From Jiangella asiatica (GTDB lineage Bacteria > Actinomycetota > Actinomycetes > Jiangellales > Jiangellaceae): a DNA stretch of 64,000 bases. The notes below the pieces were generated by a model. The model was not told the origin of the DNA, did no database searches, and worked only from the letters and a program-made list of their open reading frames with translations. The stretch spans positions 1-64,000 of the forward strand of contig NZ_SMKZ01000016.1 in NCBI RefSeq assembly GCF_004349065.1, given 5' to 3'. Position numbers and translations under genes: made by a program. Positions 34,226 to 44,900 of the stretch are shown here, in pieces (positions within the stretch are counted from its first letter, which is position 1; each line of letters begins with the position of its first letter).

Positions 34226-35665
34226 TCACCGGGGCAACGCGCCCTCCTCGCCGTGCAGGAGGTCGATCGCGGTGTCCAGGGCCCGGTCCTCACCGGCGGA
34301 GAGGTCTTCCGCGGTCGGCGGCGAGACGTAGTGGTCGGGTGCCACGCCGATCTCGTTGATGATCTCACCGTCGGGACCGACCCCGCGGTCGCGCGGCAGC
34401 AACATCTGGCTGCCGTCGTCGAGGACGTAGGGAACGGACTGGCCGGAGACGACACCCGCGGTCCGGCTGCCGACGAGGACGCCGAGGTCCAGGTCCTGGA
34501 CCGCGGCGGCGAAGGCGTCGCAGGCCGAAGGGCACTGGCCCGAGGTGAGCAGGGCCAGCGGCAGCCCGAGCAGCTCGATGCTGTCGTCGGTCATCTTGGG
34601 GGTGCACTTGGCGTAGTCAGCGTCGCAGACGTAGCCGTAGGGCGTGTCGTGCACGAAGGCGCCGAGCAGCCGGGCGACCTCGGCGACCGATCCGCCCGAG
34701 TTCTGCCGGACGTCGAGGACGATCCCCTCGAGCGGGCCGTCCTCTTCCAGCTCGGCGATCTCCTGCAGCATCTCCTCGGTCCCGCCGTCGGTGAATGCGC
34801 GCAGGGTGACGAGGGCGATGTCGTCGGCCACCCGGGTGACCGTGACGTCGTCGCCGGGGCCCGGGCGCGACTGCGCCGGCGTCAGGGTGACGGTCCACGT
34901 CTCACCGGTCGACGGGCGCTCCAGCGCCAGCTCCACCGGCTCCGCGGACGGCGCGTTCAGCCAGTCGATGACACCCTCGACCGGTTTGCCGTTGATGTGT
35001 GTCGGGAGGCCGTTGACCGAGGTGATGATGTCGCCGGGTAGCAGGTCCTGGTCGGCCGCGGGTGCGCCCTGCACGGACCGGATGAACACCTCCGGGTACG
35101 CAGACGGGTTCGCGACCGTGATCCCCAGGCTGTACGACGTGGTCGGCTCCGCGGGCGGGGCCCAGCGAGTGTGGTTGTCGTGCATGCCCTCGACCATGGC
35201 GAGGATGCTCGCCGAGGCCAACGCCTCGTGCAGCTCGGCGTCGTCGGGCAGCTCGGCGAGCACCTCCTCGTAGACGTCGCTGAACCGGTCCCAGTCCTCG
35301 TCCCGCTTGCCGGTGAGGGCGGGCATCGTCGCCGTTGCGAGGTCGAGCCCTCTGCTGTCCAGCTCCGCAGCGAGCCCGGAGAACGCGTCGGCCAGCAGGG
35401 TGCGGGTGTTCAGATCATCACCGTCCACGTGGTTGTCGATGATGCAGTTGTAGGCCTGCTCGAGCGTCGCGATCGAGGTCGGCACCGACGACGAGGCCGA
35501 CTCCGTCGGTTGCCCGGGCGACAACTTGGTGCACGACGGACGGTCGTGCCCGCTGGCGGTGTCGGACGCCGAGACGCTGGCACCGCCCAGCGTGAACGCC
35601 GATGTGGCCAGCACGGATGCGATGACTGCGGGTACAACGAACCGTTTGTTCTTCATAGTTGACAT
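34226..35665 (-). CDS. Secreted S41-family peptidase (C-terminal-processing type) with PDZ domain
   Basis: A 479-residue protein with a signal peptide (KNKRFVVPAVIASVLATSAFTLGG). A helical N-terminal domain is followed by a PDZ domain at about residues 175-260 (SYSLGITVANPSAYPEVFIRSVQG, LLPGDIITSVNG) and the S41 core: DVRQNSGGS at 318-326 and nucleophile Ser380 in GQCPSACDAFAA. MSTMKNKR at 35665 is the preferred start; MKNKR at 35656 is possible. It lies 46 bases after the response regulator gene, so it may belong to the two-component operon and act on misfolded or surface proteins. The cysteines (C346, C354, C378) could form disulfides outside the cell. Confidence 0.88.
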   Translation of the reverse strand: MSTMKNKRFVVPAVIASVLATSAFTLGGASVSASDTASGHDRPSCTKLSPGQPTESASSSVPTSIATLEQAYNCIIDNHVDGDDLNTRTLLADAFSGLAAELDSRGLDLATATMPALTGKRDEDWDRFSDVYEEVLAELPDDAELHEALASASILAMVEGMHDNHTRWAPPAEPTTSYSLGITVANPSAYPEVFIRSVQGAPAADQDLLPGDIITSVNGLPTHINGKPVEGVIDWLNAPSAEPVELALERPSTGETWTVTLTPAQSRPGPGDDVTVTRVADDIALVTLRAFTDGGTEEMLQEIAELEEDGPLEGIVLDVRQNSGGSVAEVARLLGAFVHDTPYGYVCDADYAKCTPKMTDDSIELLGLPLALLTSGQCPSACDAFAAAVQDLDLGVLVGSRTAGVVSGQSVPYVLDDGSQMLLPRDRGVGPDGEIINEIGVAPDHYVSPPTAEDLSAGEDRALDTAIDLLHGEEGALPR

Positions 35666-35711
35666 GGTGCCGATGCGGGTGCCCGCGCCGGGAGCGGCGA
35701 AGGGCGAGGCC

Positions 35712-36401
35712 TCACCGCCGGTGTGGATGACCGACCGTGTCGTCCAGATGGCTGACACCGCCGTCGGTGCCGAGCGTGATGAGGTGCTGTGCGAACGCGA
35801 CGGCGACCGCGGCCGTGCGGTCGGCCACGTCGAGCTTGGCGAAGATCCGGGCGAAGTAGGTCTTGACCGTGGCTTCGGAGACGGCGAGTGCGCTGGCGAT
35901 GCGCCGGTTGGTGGCGCCCTGGGCGGCGAGGGTGAGAACCTGTCGCTCGCGGGTCGACAGGGGTTCGGGCCGGGTCGCGTGCTGGTGACGGACGAGCTTC
36001 GTGGCGACGGACGGTGCGAGCACCGCGTGGCCCTTCGCGGCGGAGCGGATCGCCTCGAGGAGCTGCAGGCGTGGGGTGTCCTTGAGCAGGTAGCCGATCG
36101 CGCCGGCGGCCGTGGCCTTGATGATGTCGGCGTCGGCGTCGTAGGTCGTCAGCACCAGGACGCGTGGCGGCGGTGTCAGGGCGGTGATCTGGCCGATCGC
36201 CGTGATGCCGTCGCCGCCCGGCATGCGCAGGTCCATGAGCACGACATCGGGGCGCAGCGCGATGGCCAGCCGCGCGGCGGTGGCGCCGTCACCGGCCTGC
36301 CCCACGACGTCGAGGTCGTCGTGGGGCTCGAGCATCGCGGTGATCCCGTCGCGGATGATCGCGTGGTCGTCGGCGACGAGGATGCGGATCGGTCCGGTCA
36401 T
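35712..36401 (-). CDS. LuxR/NarL-family response regulator
   Basis: A 229-residue regulator with a receiver domain (acidic pair Asp11/Asp12, phospho-acceptor Asp57 in VVLMDLRMPGGDG, Thr/Lys in VLTTYDAD and LLKDTP) and a C-terminal helix-turn-helix (PLSTRERQVLTLAAQGATNRRIASALAVSEATVKTYFARIFAKLDVADRTAA). It overlaps the kinase gene stop (ATGA), so the two are a cognate pair. Possible targets include the downstream S41 peptidase gene. Confidence 0.95.
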   Translation of the reverse strand: MTGPIRILVADDHAIIRDGITAMLEPHDDLDVVGQAGDGATAARLAIALRPDVVLMDLRMPGGDGITAIGQITALTPPPRVLVLTTYDADADIIKATAAGAIGYLLKDTPRLQLLEAIRSAAKGHAVLAPSVATKLVRHQHATRPEPLSTRERQVLTLAAQGATNRRIASALAVSEATVKTYFARIFAKLDVADRTAAVAVAFAQHLITLGTDGGVSHLDDTVGHPHRR

Positions 36402-37699
36402 TGGTTCTCCCCCGCTGTTGTCGTGGCCTTCCCCGTGGGCAGGGCGACCGTGACGGTCGTCCCGCTGCCGGGTGCGCTGGTGACGAGCAAGGTGCCGCCG
36501 GCCGCGGCGGCCCGTTGTCGCATGACGGTGACGCCGAACCCGCCCGAGATGTGCCCGTCGGGGCGTGGCGGGTCGTCCGGGTCGAAACCGCAGCCGTCGT
36601 CGCTCACCACGACCCGCAGCTCGTCGGTGGTGTACTCGACGGCGACGGTCACCGCGCCGGCGGCGGCATGCTTGGCGACGTTGGTCAGCGCCTCCTGCAC
36701 GACCCGCAACGCGACGACCTCGGCCTGTGGGTGACTCTGACCTGCCAGGCCGGCCACGGAGCGGCGCACGGGCACTCCGGTCATCTCACTCCACCGCACG
36801 CAGACCGTCGCCACGGCCTCGGCGAAGCTCGCGTCGTCGAGCGTCTCCGGACGCAGCGCTTCGACCGCCCGCCGGGTGTCGGCCAGGCAGAGGCCGGCCG
36901 TCTCCCTCGCCCGTGCCAGCAGGCGCTTCACGTCGCGGCCGGGCGTGGCGCCCTCGGCACCACGGGCGCTGTCCAGGTGTTCGGCGGCGGCGTCGAGCTG
37001 GAGCACCACCCCGGCGAGCCCTTGCGCGAGCGTGTCGTGCAGCTCGTGCGCGAGCCGCTGCCGCTCCTCGGCACGGCCGGCCAGCCGAGCGGTGTCGGCA
37101 AGCTCGGCGCGGGTGGCCGACAGCTGGTCCACCAGTTCCTGCCGGCGACGGTTCTGCCGGCGCAGAGCGCGTACCGCCCACGCCGTGAACAGGCCCGTCA
37201 GCAGCGGGAGCAGCACCGTCTCGAGGATGAAGTTCAGCGTCCCCGGCTGGACGACCACGTGGTAGCGGTGCTTCCAGCCCAGACCGCGCGCCACATCGTG
37301 CAGCAGCGGCGAGACCAGGAAGCGTCCGCCGACGGCCACCACGGCCACCGCCGCCGCTGCCGGCGGTGGCAGACGCACGAACGCCAGCGGCAACAGACCG
37401 AACAGGACCAGCGAGAAGGTCGGGAACACGGCCGTCACCACACTCACCGCCGCGCCGACGGCGAGGAAGTAGCCCACGACCGCGCCCCGCCGATCGTTCA
37501 GCAGCCCGCGACGCCGCATCGCGATGTCCGCGGCGGCCAACGCGACCGTGGCGACCCCCACGACCAGCCGATCCGACCCAGCGGGGAACGCCGCGACCGT
37601 TCCCACCAGCGCCACGCCGAGCAGGACCAGGTGCAGGTTGTGCAGCGCCCACGCCCAGCGATCGTGGTCCCACCGGCCAGGGCGGGTCAGCGTGGGCAT
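36398..37699 (-). CDS. Sensor histidine kinase, HisKA_3/NarX type
   Basis: A 433-residue kinase. About four or five membrane helices occupy residues 16-175. The dimerisation and phosphotransfer motif ERQRLAHELHDTLAQGLAG (His221) follows, and a HATPase_c domain near residues 320-425 has the N-box ALTNVAKHA, DDGCGFDP and GFGVTVMRQRA. It starts at ATG 37699 (MPTLTRPGRW); the longer open frame beyond is the shadow of another gene. The sensing part is membrane-embedded with no large outer loop, as in kinases that sense membrane or envelope state. Confidence 0.92.
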   Translation of the reverse strand: MPTLTRPGRWDHDRWAWALHNLHLVLLGVALVGTVAAFPAGSDRLVVGVATVALAAADIAMRRRGLLNDRRGAVVGYFLAVGAAVSVVTAVFPTFSLVLFGLLPLAFVRLPPPAAAAVAVVAVGGRFLVSPLLHDVARGLGWKHRYHVVVQPGTLNFILETVLLPLLTGLFTAWAVRALRRQNRRRQELVDQLSATRAELADTARLAGRAEERQRLAHELHDTLAQGLAGVVLQLDAAAEHLDSARGAEGATPGRDVKRLLARARETAGLCLADTRRAVEALRPETLDDASFAEAVATVCVRWSEMTGVPVRRSVAGLAGQSHPQAEVVALRVVQEALTNVAKHAAAGAVTVAVEYTTDELRVVVSDDGCGFDPDDPPRPDGHISGGFGVTVMRQRAAAAGGTLLVTSAPGSGTTVTVALPTGKATTTAGENQ

Positions 37700-37773
37700 G
37701 TCGACGAGTGTCGCCTGTGTTCCTGTGAACTTGCCAAGAAAACGGTAAGCGACGACCGTGACATGTGTCGTCG

Positions 37774-38916
37774 TCAACGCGGGAAGGCGGCCGACAGCGC
37801 CTCCAGCAGGGCGGTCCCCCGGTCGGTGTCGGGAAGCAGGTACGACCCCTCGGTCCACTCGTTCCAGGCGTTCACCGTCACGATCGGCGGCGCGTCCGGT
37901 TGCACCGCGAGCAACTGCGCGGCGTCCGCGGCAGCCTTCGCGACCGACGCCGCCGAGCACTCGAACACCGGGGTCCAGCCGTAGCCGGGGTTGTACTCCC
38001 ACGGTCCGTCCGGCGAGGTACGGGGCGAGCTGTCCCAGCCGACGGAGAGGTTGGGGATGAACGGCAGCGACAGCTCGTGAGGGTAGGCGCGGTACTGGTC
38101 GAACACCTCCTCCCGGACGCGGTCCCAGTCGCCCACTGGGAAGGAGTGCGCGGAGAGGTCGACATGGTGGAGCCAGGTGTAGGAGCTGGTGGACGCCACC
38201 GGCAGCGCCTGGAGGAGCTGCCGTGGCCGGTCGAGGGTCACGTGGTTGGGCAGGACGCCGGTCCCCCACACCACCACGTCGACGTGCACCCCCGGGAGGC
38301 CGGCGCGGCGGGCCTTGCGGTCTAAGGAGCGCAGTGCGTCGGCGGCTGCGTCCGGGCCGCCCATGGACTCCACGAAGGTGCCGAGCTCGTAGACGGAGAA
38401 GAAGGGCCGCCCAGCGACGGTGTGGTAGTCCGGCCGGCTGAAGTAGGCCGCCACGATGTGGTCGGTCATCGCCTCGAAGGCGTCCCGGGCGATGGCACCG
38501 GGGCGGAGCAGGCGCGGCCGGCTGCGCGAGGTGGGCGCGGGCAGCGGGTAGAGGTCCAGCAGGTCGTGGTTGGCCCACATGAGGGCGAACCGAAAGGGGG
38601 AGCCGCCCGTTTCCCGGCCGAGGAACCCCTCGTCGAGCGCGCGCTGGAGGTACGGCCCGTCGTCGTACCAGTAGTAGTCGAAGATGAAGCCGTCGATGCC
38701 GTGGTCATGGGCGAGGCGCACCTCCGACTCCATGACGACGGGGTCGCTCTCGTCCCGGCAGCCGAGCGCGGGAACACGAGGCTGGCGATGACCCGGGAAC
38801 CGGGGAACCGCCCGGTTCACCAGCTCCCATTCGGTGAAGCCGGGAGAGATCCACTCGGCATCGCGCTCGTCGGCGTGCCAATGCGGGAAGTAGTAGGCCA
38901 GCACATCAGGTCTCAC
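37774..38916 (-). CDS. WbsX/GH99-like glycoside hydrolase or glycosyltransferase-like protein
   Basis: A 380-residue cytoplasmic protein with the full WbsX pattern: LAYYFPHWHADERDAEWISPGFTEWELV, HGIDGFIFDYYWYDDGPYL, FRFALMWANHD, and late TVNAWNEWTEGSYLLPDT. WbsX-like proteins are placed beside GH99 endo-mannosidases and are linked to surface polysaccharides. Here the protein is last in a carbohydrate-import operon, so oligosaccharide hydrolysis is more likely (inference). GTG 38916 is preferred for its GAGGAAC site at ideal spacing; GTG 38928 would add four residues. Confidence 0.8.
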   Translation of the reverse strand: MRPDVLAYYFPHWHADERDAEWISPGFTEWELVNRAVPRFPGHRQPRVPALGCRDESDPVVMESEVRLAHDHGIDGFIFDYYWYDDGPYLQRALDEGFLGRETGGSPFRFALMWANHDLLDLYPLPAPTSRSRPRLLRPGAIARDAFEAMTDHIVAAYFSRPDYHTVAGRPFFSVYELGTFVESMGGPDAAADALRSLDRKARRAGLPGVHVDVVVWGTGVLPNHVTLDRPRQLLQALPVASTSSYTWLHHVDLSAHSFPVGDWDRVREEVFDQYRAYPHELSLPFIPNLSVGWDSSPRTSPDGPWEYNPGYGWTPVFECSAASVAKAAADAAQLLAVQPDAPPIVTVNAWNEWTEGSYLLPDTDRGTALLEALSAAFPR

Positions 38917-38976
38917 GTGGTTCCTCACTTCTGGTCGTTCCGGGTCGGCGTTCGGTCAGCTCGGGCGTCGGTTCCG

Positions 38977-39765
38977 TCATTTGATGGCGCCCGCGAGGAA
39001 GCCGGCCCGCACCTGGCGCTGGAACACGAGATAGAGCGCGACGATCGGCAGGCTGATGAGCAGGTTGGCGGCGAAGACCTTCGGCAGGTCGATGTGCCGC
39101 TCGCTCTGGAAGTAGGTGGGGATCTGCGTCACCACCTGAGCGCTGTGGTCCTGCAGGAACAGCAGCGGCAGGAAGTACTCGTTCCACGCGGCCAGGAAGG
39201 TGAAGATGATGATGACGGCCATGATCGGCCTGGCCAGCGGGACGACGATGCGCGCGAAGATCTGCACGGCGCCGGCACCGTCGAGCCGGGCGGCCTCGTG
39301 GATCTCGTCCGGGATCCCCATCAGGTAGTTGCGCGCGACGAGCACGCCGAACGGGACGGTCAGCGCGCTGAGCGGGAGAATCACCGCGATCGGCGTGTCG
39401 AACAGGCCGAGCCGCTGGATGGTCACGAACAGCGGCACGGTGAGCGCCATGCCGGGCAGCGCCAGGCCGGCGATGATCGCGATCTGGCTGGTCCGCGCGA
39501 ACGTCGCGCGGAGCACGACCATGCCGTAGGCGGCGGCCATCGCCACCGTCGTGACGACGACCACGGTCGTGGCGGCGATGACGATGCTGTTGAGGAAGAA
39601 CCGCAAGAACGGCGTGCCGGCGACCACCTCGACGTAGTTGCGCCACCCCTCGCCTTCCAGGGACTCCTTGACCACGAGCAGCAGGGGCAGCGTCAGGACC
39701 ACCAGGAGGACGACGACGAGGAGCTGGCTGACGACCCGGCCGGCCCTCGACTGGTGACGGAACAT
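38977..39765 (-). CDS. Carbohydrate ABC transporter permease (CUT1, MalG type)
   Basis: A 262-residue permease with six hydrophobic helices and the EAA loop GIPDEIHEAARLDGAGAVQIFARIVVPLARP near residue 170. It is slightly shorter than most MalG proteins. ATG 39765 follows GGGAGG that overlaps the end of the MalF-type gene 4 bases away. It forms the channel with the partner permease; the ATPase is not in this operon, which is common where a shared MsiK-type ATPase serves several importers. Confidence 0.92.
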   Translation of the reverse strand: MFRHQSRAGRVVSQLLVVVLLVVLTLPLLLVVKESLEGEGWRNYVEVVAGTPFLRFFLNSIVIAATTVVVVTTVAMAAAYGMVVLRATFARTSQIAIIAGLALPGMALTVPLFVTIQRLGLFDTPIAVILPLSALTVPFGVLVARNYLMGIPDEIHEAARLDGAGAVQIFARIVVPLARPIMAVIIIFTFLAAWNEYFLPLLFLQDHSAQVVTQIPTYFQSERHIDLPKVFAANLLISLPIVALYLVFQRQVRAGFLAGAIK

Positions 39766-39768
39766 CGC

Positions 39769-40653
39769 TCAGACCTCCCGGAGTCGCGAGAGTCGGACCT
39801 GCAGGACCGCGAACACGAGCGCGATCGCCACGAGGACGAGGGACAGCGCGGCGCCGTAGCCGGCGTGGAAGCGCAGGATCGTCTGTTCGTAGATGTGCAG
39901 GGTGAGCAGTTCCGTCGACGTTCCCGGCCCACCGGCCGTCGTGAGCACGACCAGGTCGAACGTCTTCAGGGAGCTGATCGCGGTCAGCACGATGAGGACC
40001 AGGTGCGCGCCGCGGAGGTTCGGCAGCACGACCGCAGTGAACGTTCGCCGGTTGGACGCGCCGTCGATCTGTGCCGCCTCCAGGGTCGCCGGGTCCACCT
40101 GGGAGATCGCGGCGTCGTAGATGACGAAGCTGTAGCCGGTGTACTGCCAGACGGTGATGGCGACCAGCGTGGCCAGCGCGAACGTCGAGTCGGCCAGCCA
40201 GGGCCTGGCGAGCCCGTCCATGCCGACCGCCCTGAGCACGTCGTTCAACGCGCCTTCCTGGTCGAGCAGGTATCGGGCCGTCGTCCCGATGATCGCCGGT
40301 GAGAGGACCACAGGCACGAAGATCAGCACGCGCAGCAGGTTCCGGCCGCGCGCCTGTGTGCGTACCAGGACAGCCACGCCGAGACCGGCACCGAGCTGCA
40401 GAACCGTGACCGCTACGGCGTAGACGGCGGTGTTCCGCATGGCCGCGAGGAACACGTCGTCCTCGATGATCGCCGTGTAGTTGTCCAGGCCGATCGAGCG
40501 CCACGTGGGCGCGATCCCGTTCCAGTCGGTCGTACTGATGACGCCGTTGTAGACGATGCCGACATGGACGATCCCCACGACCAGGATCAGCGCCGGGAGC
40601 AGCCAGAGCAGGCCGGCCAGGCGGGCTCGCCGGTCAGAGCGGCGGACGGTCAA
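39769..40653 (-). CDS. Carbohydrate ABC transporter permease (CUT1, MalF type)
   Basis: A 294-residue permease with six helices (first at LAGLLWLLPALILVVGIVHVGIVYNGV) and the EAA loop QVDPATLEAAQIDGASNRRTFTAVVLPNLRG. No ATG precedes the first helix. TTG 40653, overlapping the binding-protein stop (TTGA), is the best start and implies coupling. Confidence 0.9.
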   Translation of the reverse strand: MTVRRSDRRARLAGLLWLLPALILVVGIVHVGIVYNGVISTTDWNGIAPTWRSIGLDNYTAIIEDDVFLAAMRNTAVYAVAVTVLQLGAGLGVAVLVRTQARGRNLLRVLIFVPVVLSPAIIGTTARYLLDQEGALNDVLRAVGMDGLARPWLADSTFALATLVAITVWQYTGYSFVIYDAAISQVDPATLEAAQIDGASNRRTFTAVVLPNLRGAHLVLIVLTAISSLKTFDLVVLTTAGGPGTSTELLTLHIYEQTILRFHAGYGAALSLVLVAIALVFAVLQVRLSRLREV

Positions 40654-41981
40654 CGGTCGATGCCTGCGGACACCTGCTCGACCTCGGACAGCGCGTCCTC
40701 GATCGATCCCGGGTCGGCGATGATGGTCGAGAGCGCCTGACCCAGCGCCGCCTCCAGGTCCGGGTACGAGATCTGCCGCGGCCCGACCAGCTCCGCGAGG
40801 CCCGCCTGCTGTGCCTCGATGTTCTCGACCTGGTCGGAGACCACGACGTCGCCGGTGCTGATCGCGACGTCGGTGTTCGCCGGGAAGTTGGCCAGCGCGG
40901 CCTGGACGTCCTGGCCGCCGCCGTGGGTCAGGAACTCGACCAGGTCGTACGCCTCGTCCGGATGCGCGCTCTGCGCCGAGATCGCCCAGCCGTTGTCGGG
41001 GCCCCCGAACAGTGCTGTCGGTTCCTTGCCGCTCTGCGGGGCCGGGAACGGCGCGGAGTAGAACGGGCCGGACGGTTCGCCCGAGATGCCCTCGGCGGAC
41101 AGCGCCAGCCCTTCGGTCGTCATGGTGCCCGCGGTGTTCCAGGTCCCGAGCGCGATGAACGCGGCACCGCCGCCGACGAACTCGTTGAACGCGTCCGGGT
41201 ACTCGGCACGCGACGCGGCGCCGTCGGCGACGATCCCGTTCTGGAAGAGGGACGCGAACTCGGTCGCGGCCGTCACGAACTCCGGAGCGTCCCACGCGGT
41301 GTCGCCGGCGATGGCGTCGTACACGAGTCCCGGCTCGTCGGAGTTGATGACGGACAGGAAGAGGTCGATGTTGGCCCACGCGTCCTTGGCGCCGTGTGCC
41401 AGGCACTGCCGGCCGCTGGCGACGACCGCGGCGCAGGTCGTCTCCCACGCCTCGAACGTCGTGGGCACTTCGACGCCGACCTCGTCGAGGACCGACTGGT
41501 TGTAGTAGACGAGTCCCGCCGCGCTCATGATCCCGGGCAGGGCGGCCTGCTTGTCGTCGAAGGCCAGCTGCTCGAGGCCGGCGGCGTAGAAGCTGTCGCG
41601 CCACTGTGCGCCCAGGCTCTCCTCCAGGTGCGGTACCAGGTCGACCGCCAACGGCTCGTAGTTCGCCAGCATCCCGCCGGGCTGCACCTGGAAGACGTCC
41701 GGGCCGTCGCTGCCGGTGAGCGCGGGGCGCAGGGCCTGGAGGTAGTCGTTGTAGGCGTACGGGCGGAACTCCACCGTGACGCCGGGGTGCTCCTCCTCGA
41801 ACGCCGCGACGGTCTCCTCCGCGGCGGCGATGTTCCAGCCGACCATCGTCAACCGCACGCCCTGCGAGGCGTCGTCGCCGCCGGAGCCGCCGTCGGACCC
41901 GCTTCCACAGGCGGCGAGGCTCAGCACGATCGTGGCGGCGACGGGTACGACGAACCGTCGCTGGACGCGGCGCGTTCTCAT
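40650..41981 (-). CDS. Carbohydrate ABC transporter substrate-binding lipoprotein (CUT1, family 1)
   Basis: A 443-residue protein with lipobox LSLAAC (Cys25) followed by a Gly/Ser/Asp linker. The mature part is an oligosaccharide-binding fold: TMVGWNIAAAEETVAAFEEEHPGVTVEFRPYAYNDYLQAL, GPDVFQVQPGGMLANYEPL, PGIMSAAGLVYYNQSVLDEVGVEVPTTFEAWETTCAAVV, FGGPDNGWAISAQSAHPDEAYDLVEFL. It delivers an oligosaccharide to the two permeases after it. ATG 41981 with AAAGGAG; its start overlaps the stop of the giant upstream gene (ATGA). Confidence 0.93.
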   Translation of the reverse strand: MRTRRVQRRFVVPVAATIVLSLAACGSGSDGGSGGDDASQGVRLTMVGWNIAAAEETVAAFEEEHPGVTVEFRPYAYNDYLQALRPALTGSDGPDVFQVQPGGMLANYEPLAVDLVPHLEESLGAQWRDSFYAAGLEQLAFDDKQAALPGIMSAAGLVYYNQSVLDEVGVEVPTTFEAWETTCAAVVASGRQCLAHGAKDAWANIDLFLSVINSDEPGLVYDAIAGDTAWDAPEFVTAATEFASLFQNGIVADGAASRAEYPDAFNEFVGGGAAFIALGTWNTAGTMTTEGLALSAEGISGEPSGPFYSAPFPAPQSGKEPTALFGGPDNGWAISAQSAHPDEAYDLVEFLTHGGGQDVQAALANFPANTDVAISTGDVVVSDQVENIEAQQAGLAELVGPRQISYPDLEAALGQALSTIIADPGSIEDALSEVEQVSAGIDR

Positions 41982-44900
41982 GGCTTGGGCTCCTTTGCTG
42001 AAACGTCCTGGACCGGCAGCAGCTCGACGTGGTCGACGTGGAAGGTACCGGTGCTGTCGCCTTCCTCGGGGTCGAGCCGGAGCTGGCGCAGCACACCGGT
42101 CCACCCACCGACCGTGCTCAGGTCCAGCTCGTAGTCCACGTAGCCGGTCTCACCGGGCACCAGCGGGATGCGGATGCTCTTGGACTCGCTGAAGTTCGGT
42201 TCGGCCTCCGTGGTGAAGTACAGGGTGCCGTGCATCGCGCTGGTGTCGACGGCCATCCGGATCGACACCGTCGTCAGCTCGGTGAGGTCGAGCCAGAGTC
42301 CGGGCGCGGAGTAGAACTGCGGGTCGGGACCGACGATCGTGCCGCCCACTCCCCCGTCGCGCCACCCGAACCCGTCGATGTTGCCGGCCTGGCCCCAGCC
42401 TTCGGCGGACTCGTCGAAGGTCCAGGTGCGCTTGGTGTTGACCGACGTCAGCACGAACGGCTCGACGCGGACGGTGTCCAGGCGCAGCTCCTGGCCCGGC
42501 TCCGCGCCGACGAGCTCGACGGCGAGGCTCTCCAGCAGCCCCCGCCACTCGGGCACCGTGTCCATGCTGACCTGGTAGGTCGTGAACGCCTCGTCGTGCG
42601 CGGTGATGTCGAAGGGGACGGCGTGTTCCGTGCCCTCCGGGTCGTCGGTCGTGGTGAACCGGACGACACCCTGAGCAGCCGACGAGTCGTTGCGCAGCCG
42701 CAGCGTCACGGTGTCGGCGTTGGTGATGTCGGCTCGCAGGTCCGGCGGGGACCGGAGCTCGTCGTCGACGCCGTCGAGCGGAACGCCGATCGAGCCGTCG
42801 GGCCCGCTGGTCGCTCCCGGCGCCGTCCACCCGTCGAGGTCGTCGCCAGCGAAGTGTGCGGCGTAGACGGCGTGGTCCGGCGCGAGCCGCACGTGCCCGA
42901 GGTCCAGCCGGCCCTCGTCCGCCGAGACCTCGATCCCGATCTGGCGAATCGTCCCCGACCAGCCCGGCGCGTCCGTCAGGTCGACGACGTAGGCGGTGTA
43001 GCCGCTGTCGGCCGCGATGCGGAACGGACGCCGCCCGGTCACGGTCCGCCCGTCCGGCGTGGTCGCCACGTAGCGCAGGTGCGCCTCGCGCGCCGTCGTC
43101 CGGTTCTGGAGCTCGACCAGGACGGACCGGAGCTCCCCTGCGTCGATCTCGAGGTCGGCGGCTGACAGCAGCGCGGCGCCGGCTCCGTCGACGACGCCCC
43201 CGATCGTGCCGCCCGCCGCCCATTCGGGCCCGCCCAGCGGACCCTCCCCGGTCCATCCGTCCGTGCTCTCGGCGAACTCCCACGAGGTGCCCGACGGCGA
43301 CACCGCGGGGTCGCGGCCCGACCGGACCCTGATCTCGGCCAGCTCCGGCGCCGCGCCGGTCGTCCCAGTGACGACCAGCTGAACGGCGTCGGCGCGGGTT
43401 GTGCCGAGCTCGATGGTCGTGGCCGCGTCCAGCTCGCCGCCCCGGTGCACGGTGCGCCAGCCGCGGGCGTCGTGCAGGCGTACCTCGAACGAGGTCACCG
43501 TGGCGTCGGCGGTCCTGGGCACGACGTCGATGCGGTCGAACGGCACGGTCCGGCCGAAGGACAGCTCGACGTGGTCGCCGGCCTCCTGGGTGCCGCGCCA
43601 GTACGTTCCCACGCTGCCGTCGTTGACCTGTCCGGCGTTGGTTGCGAACCACTGTGCGGGGGCGAACGAGGAGGCCGTGGCGTACGCGGCGTCGGCGAGG
43701 TTCGACGTATCGAGGTCGCCGCCGCGGCCGGCGGCCCCGACGCCGTACTCGAAGTAGTCGTGGTAGTAGGTGCCGCTCTGCGCCTTGAACACCACCATGA
43801 TCTCGTGCTGGCCATCGGGCAGGCCACGCACCTCGAAGACGGTCCGCCGCGGATCGCTCCGCTCGCTGTACAGGTTGACGACGCCTTGCGACAGCCCGTC
43901 GACGAACACCTCCGCCTCCGTGCCCTGCGGGCCGGCCGGAGCCACCCAGCGCACGGCGTTGCCTTCGAAGCCGGTCCGGATGAAGCTGCGGAAGAAGGCG
44001 TCGGGCCGGCCGCCGGGGTTGTAGAGGTAGCTGTGCGTGCCGCCCGAGCTCTCCGGGTCCGCGACCGTCACCCAGCTGCTCGCCTCCGGGGTCACGTGCG
44101 CCTCGTAGTCAGTCGTCGGGTCGTCGTCCTCGATCCGGTACCACCCCGACGCCTGCTCCGGCAGCGGTTCCACCGCGGGCGGGCCCGTCGGCTCCCCCGC
44201 GGCGGGGTGGTCGCCGGTGTCATAGAGGTAGCTGAACCGGCCGTCCGGCGCGGCGTCCCCGGAGACGTACGCGTCCACGATGTCGTCGCTTTGCTGGTTG
44301 TCCCACCACTTGAAGCCCAGGCGCAGCGGCTCGCCGGAACCGCCCAGCTCGGCCCGCGGCACGGCCACCATCAGCTCGTCCTTCCCGGTGGTGAACGAGA
44401 GCGACTCCCGGACCGTCTGCCAGCCGTCGGCGACGGTGAACCGCTCGAGCCGCGCGTCTTCCTCGCCGTGCCAGCGGACCCGCAGGTCGTAGCCGGACCA
44501 GCCGGTGGCCCCGTCGGAGTCGGCGTCGAGGTAGAGCGTCATCCAGCCCTCGTCGGAAGCGTCGGTCAGCTCGTCGTGTGTCCGCACGTAGAAGTAGACG
44601 TTGTCGCTGTCCCTGGCCACCTTCGCCGAGACGATGTCGTTGCGGCCGGTCCGGTTCACATACGTGCGCGCGTCGACACCCGGGTGGTCGCGGTGCGCGG
44701 TGTCGCCCTGGTAGTCCGCGTACTCCGGTGACACGTCCCGCCACTGGGCGAACCCGCCGCGCAGGTCGATGGTGTGTTCGCCGCCGGTGTCGGCGGGCGG
44801 CTCCACGCCCTTGTAGCGGCGGATGTTGTCGACCAGCTGCAGGTAGTAGTTGTCGCCGTAGCCGCCGGTCATCGGCGCGAGGTCACGGCTCCAGCGGGTG

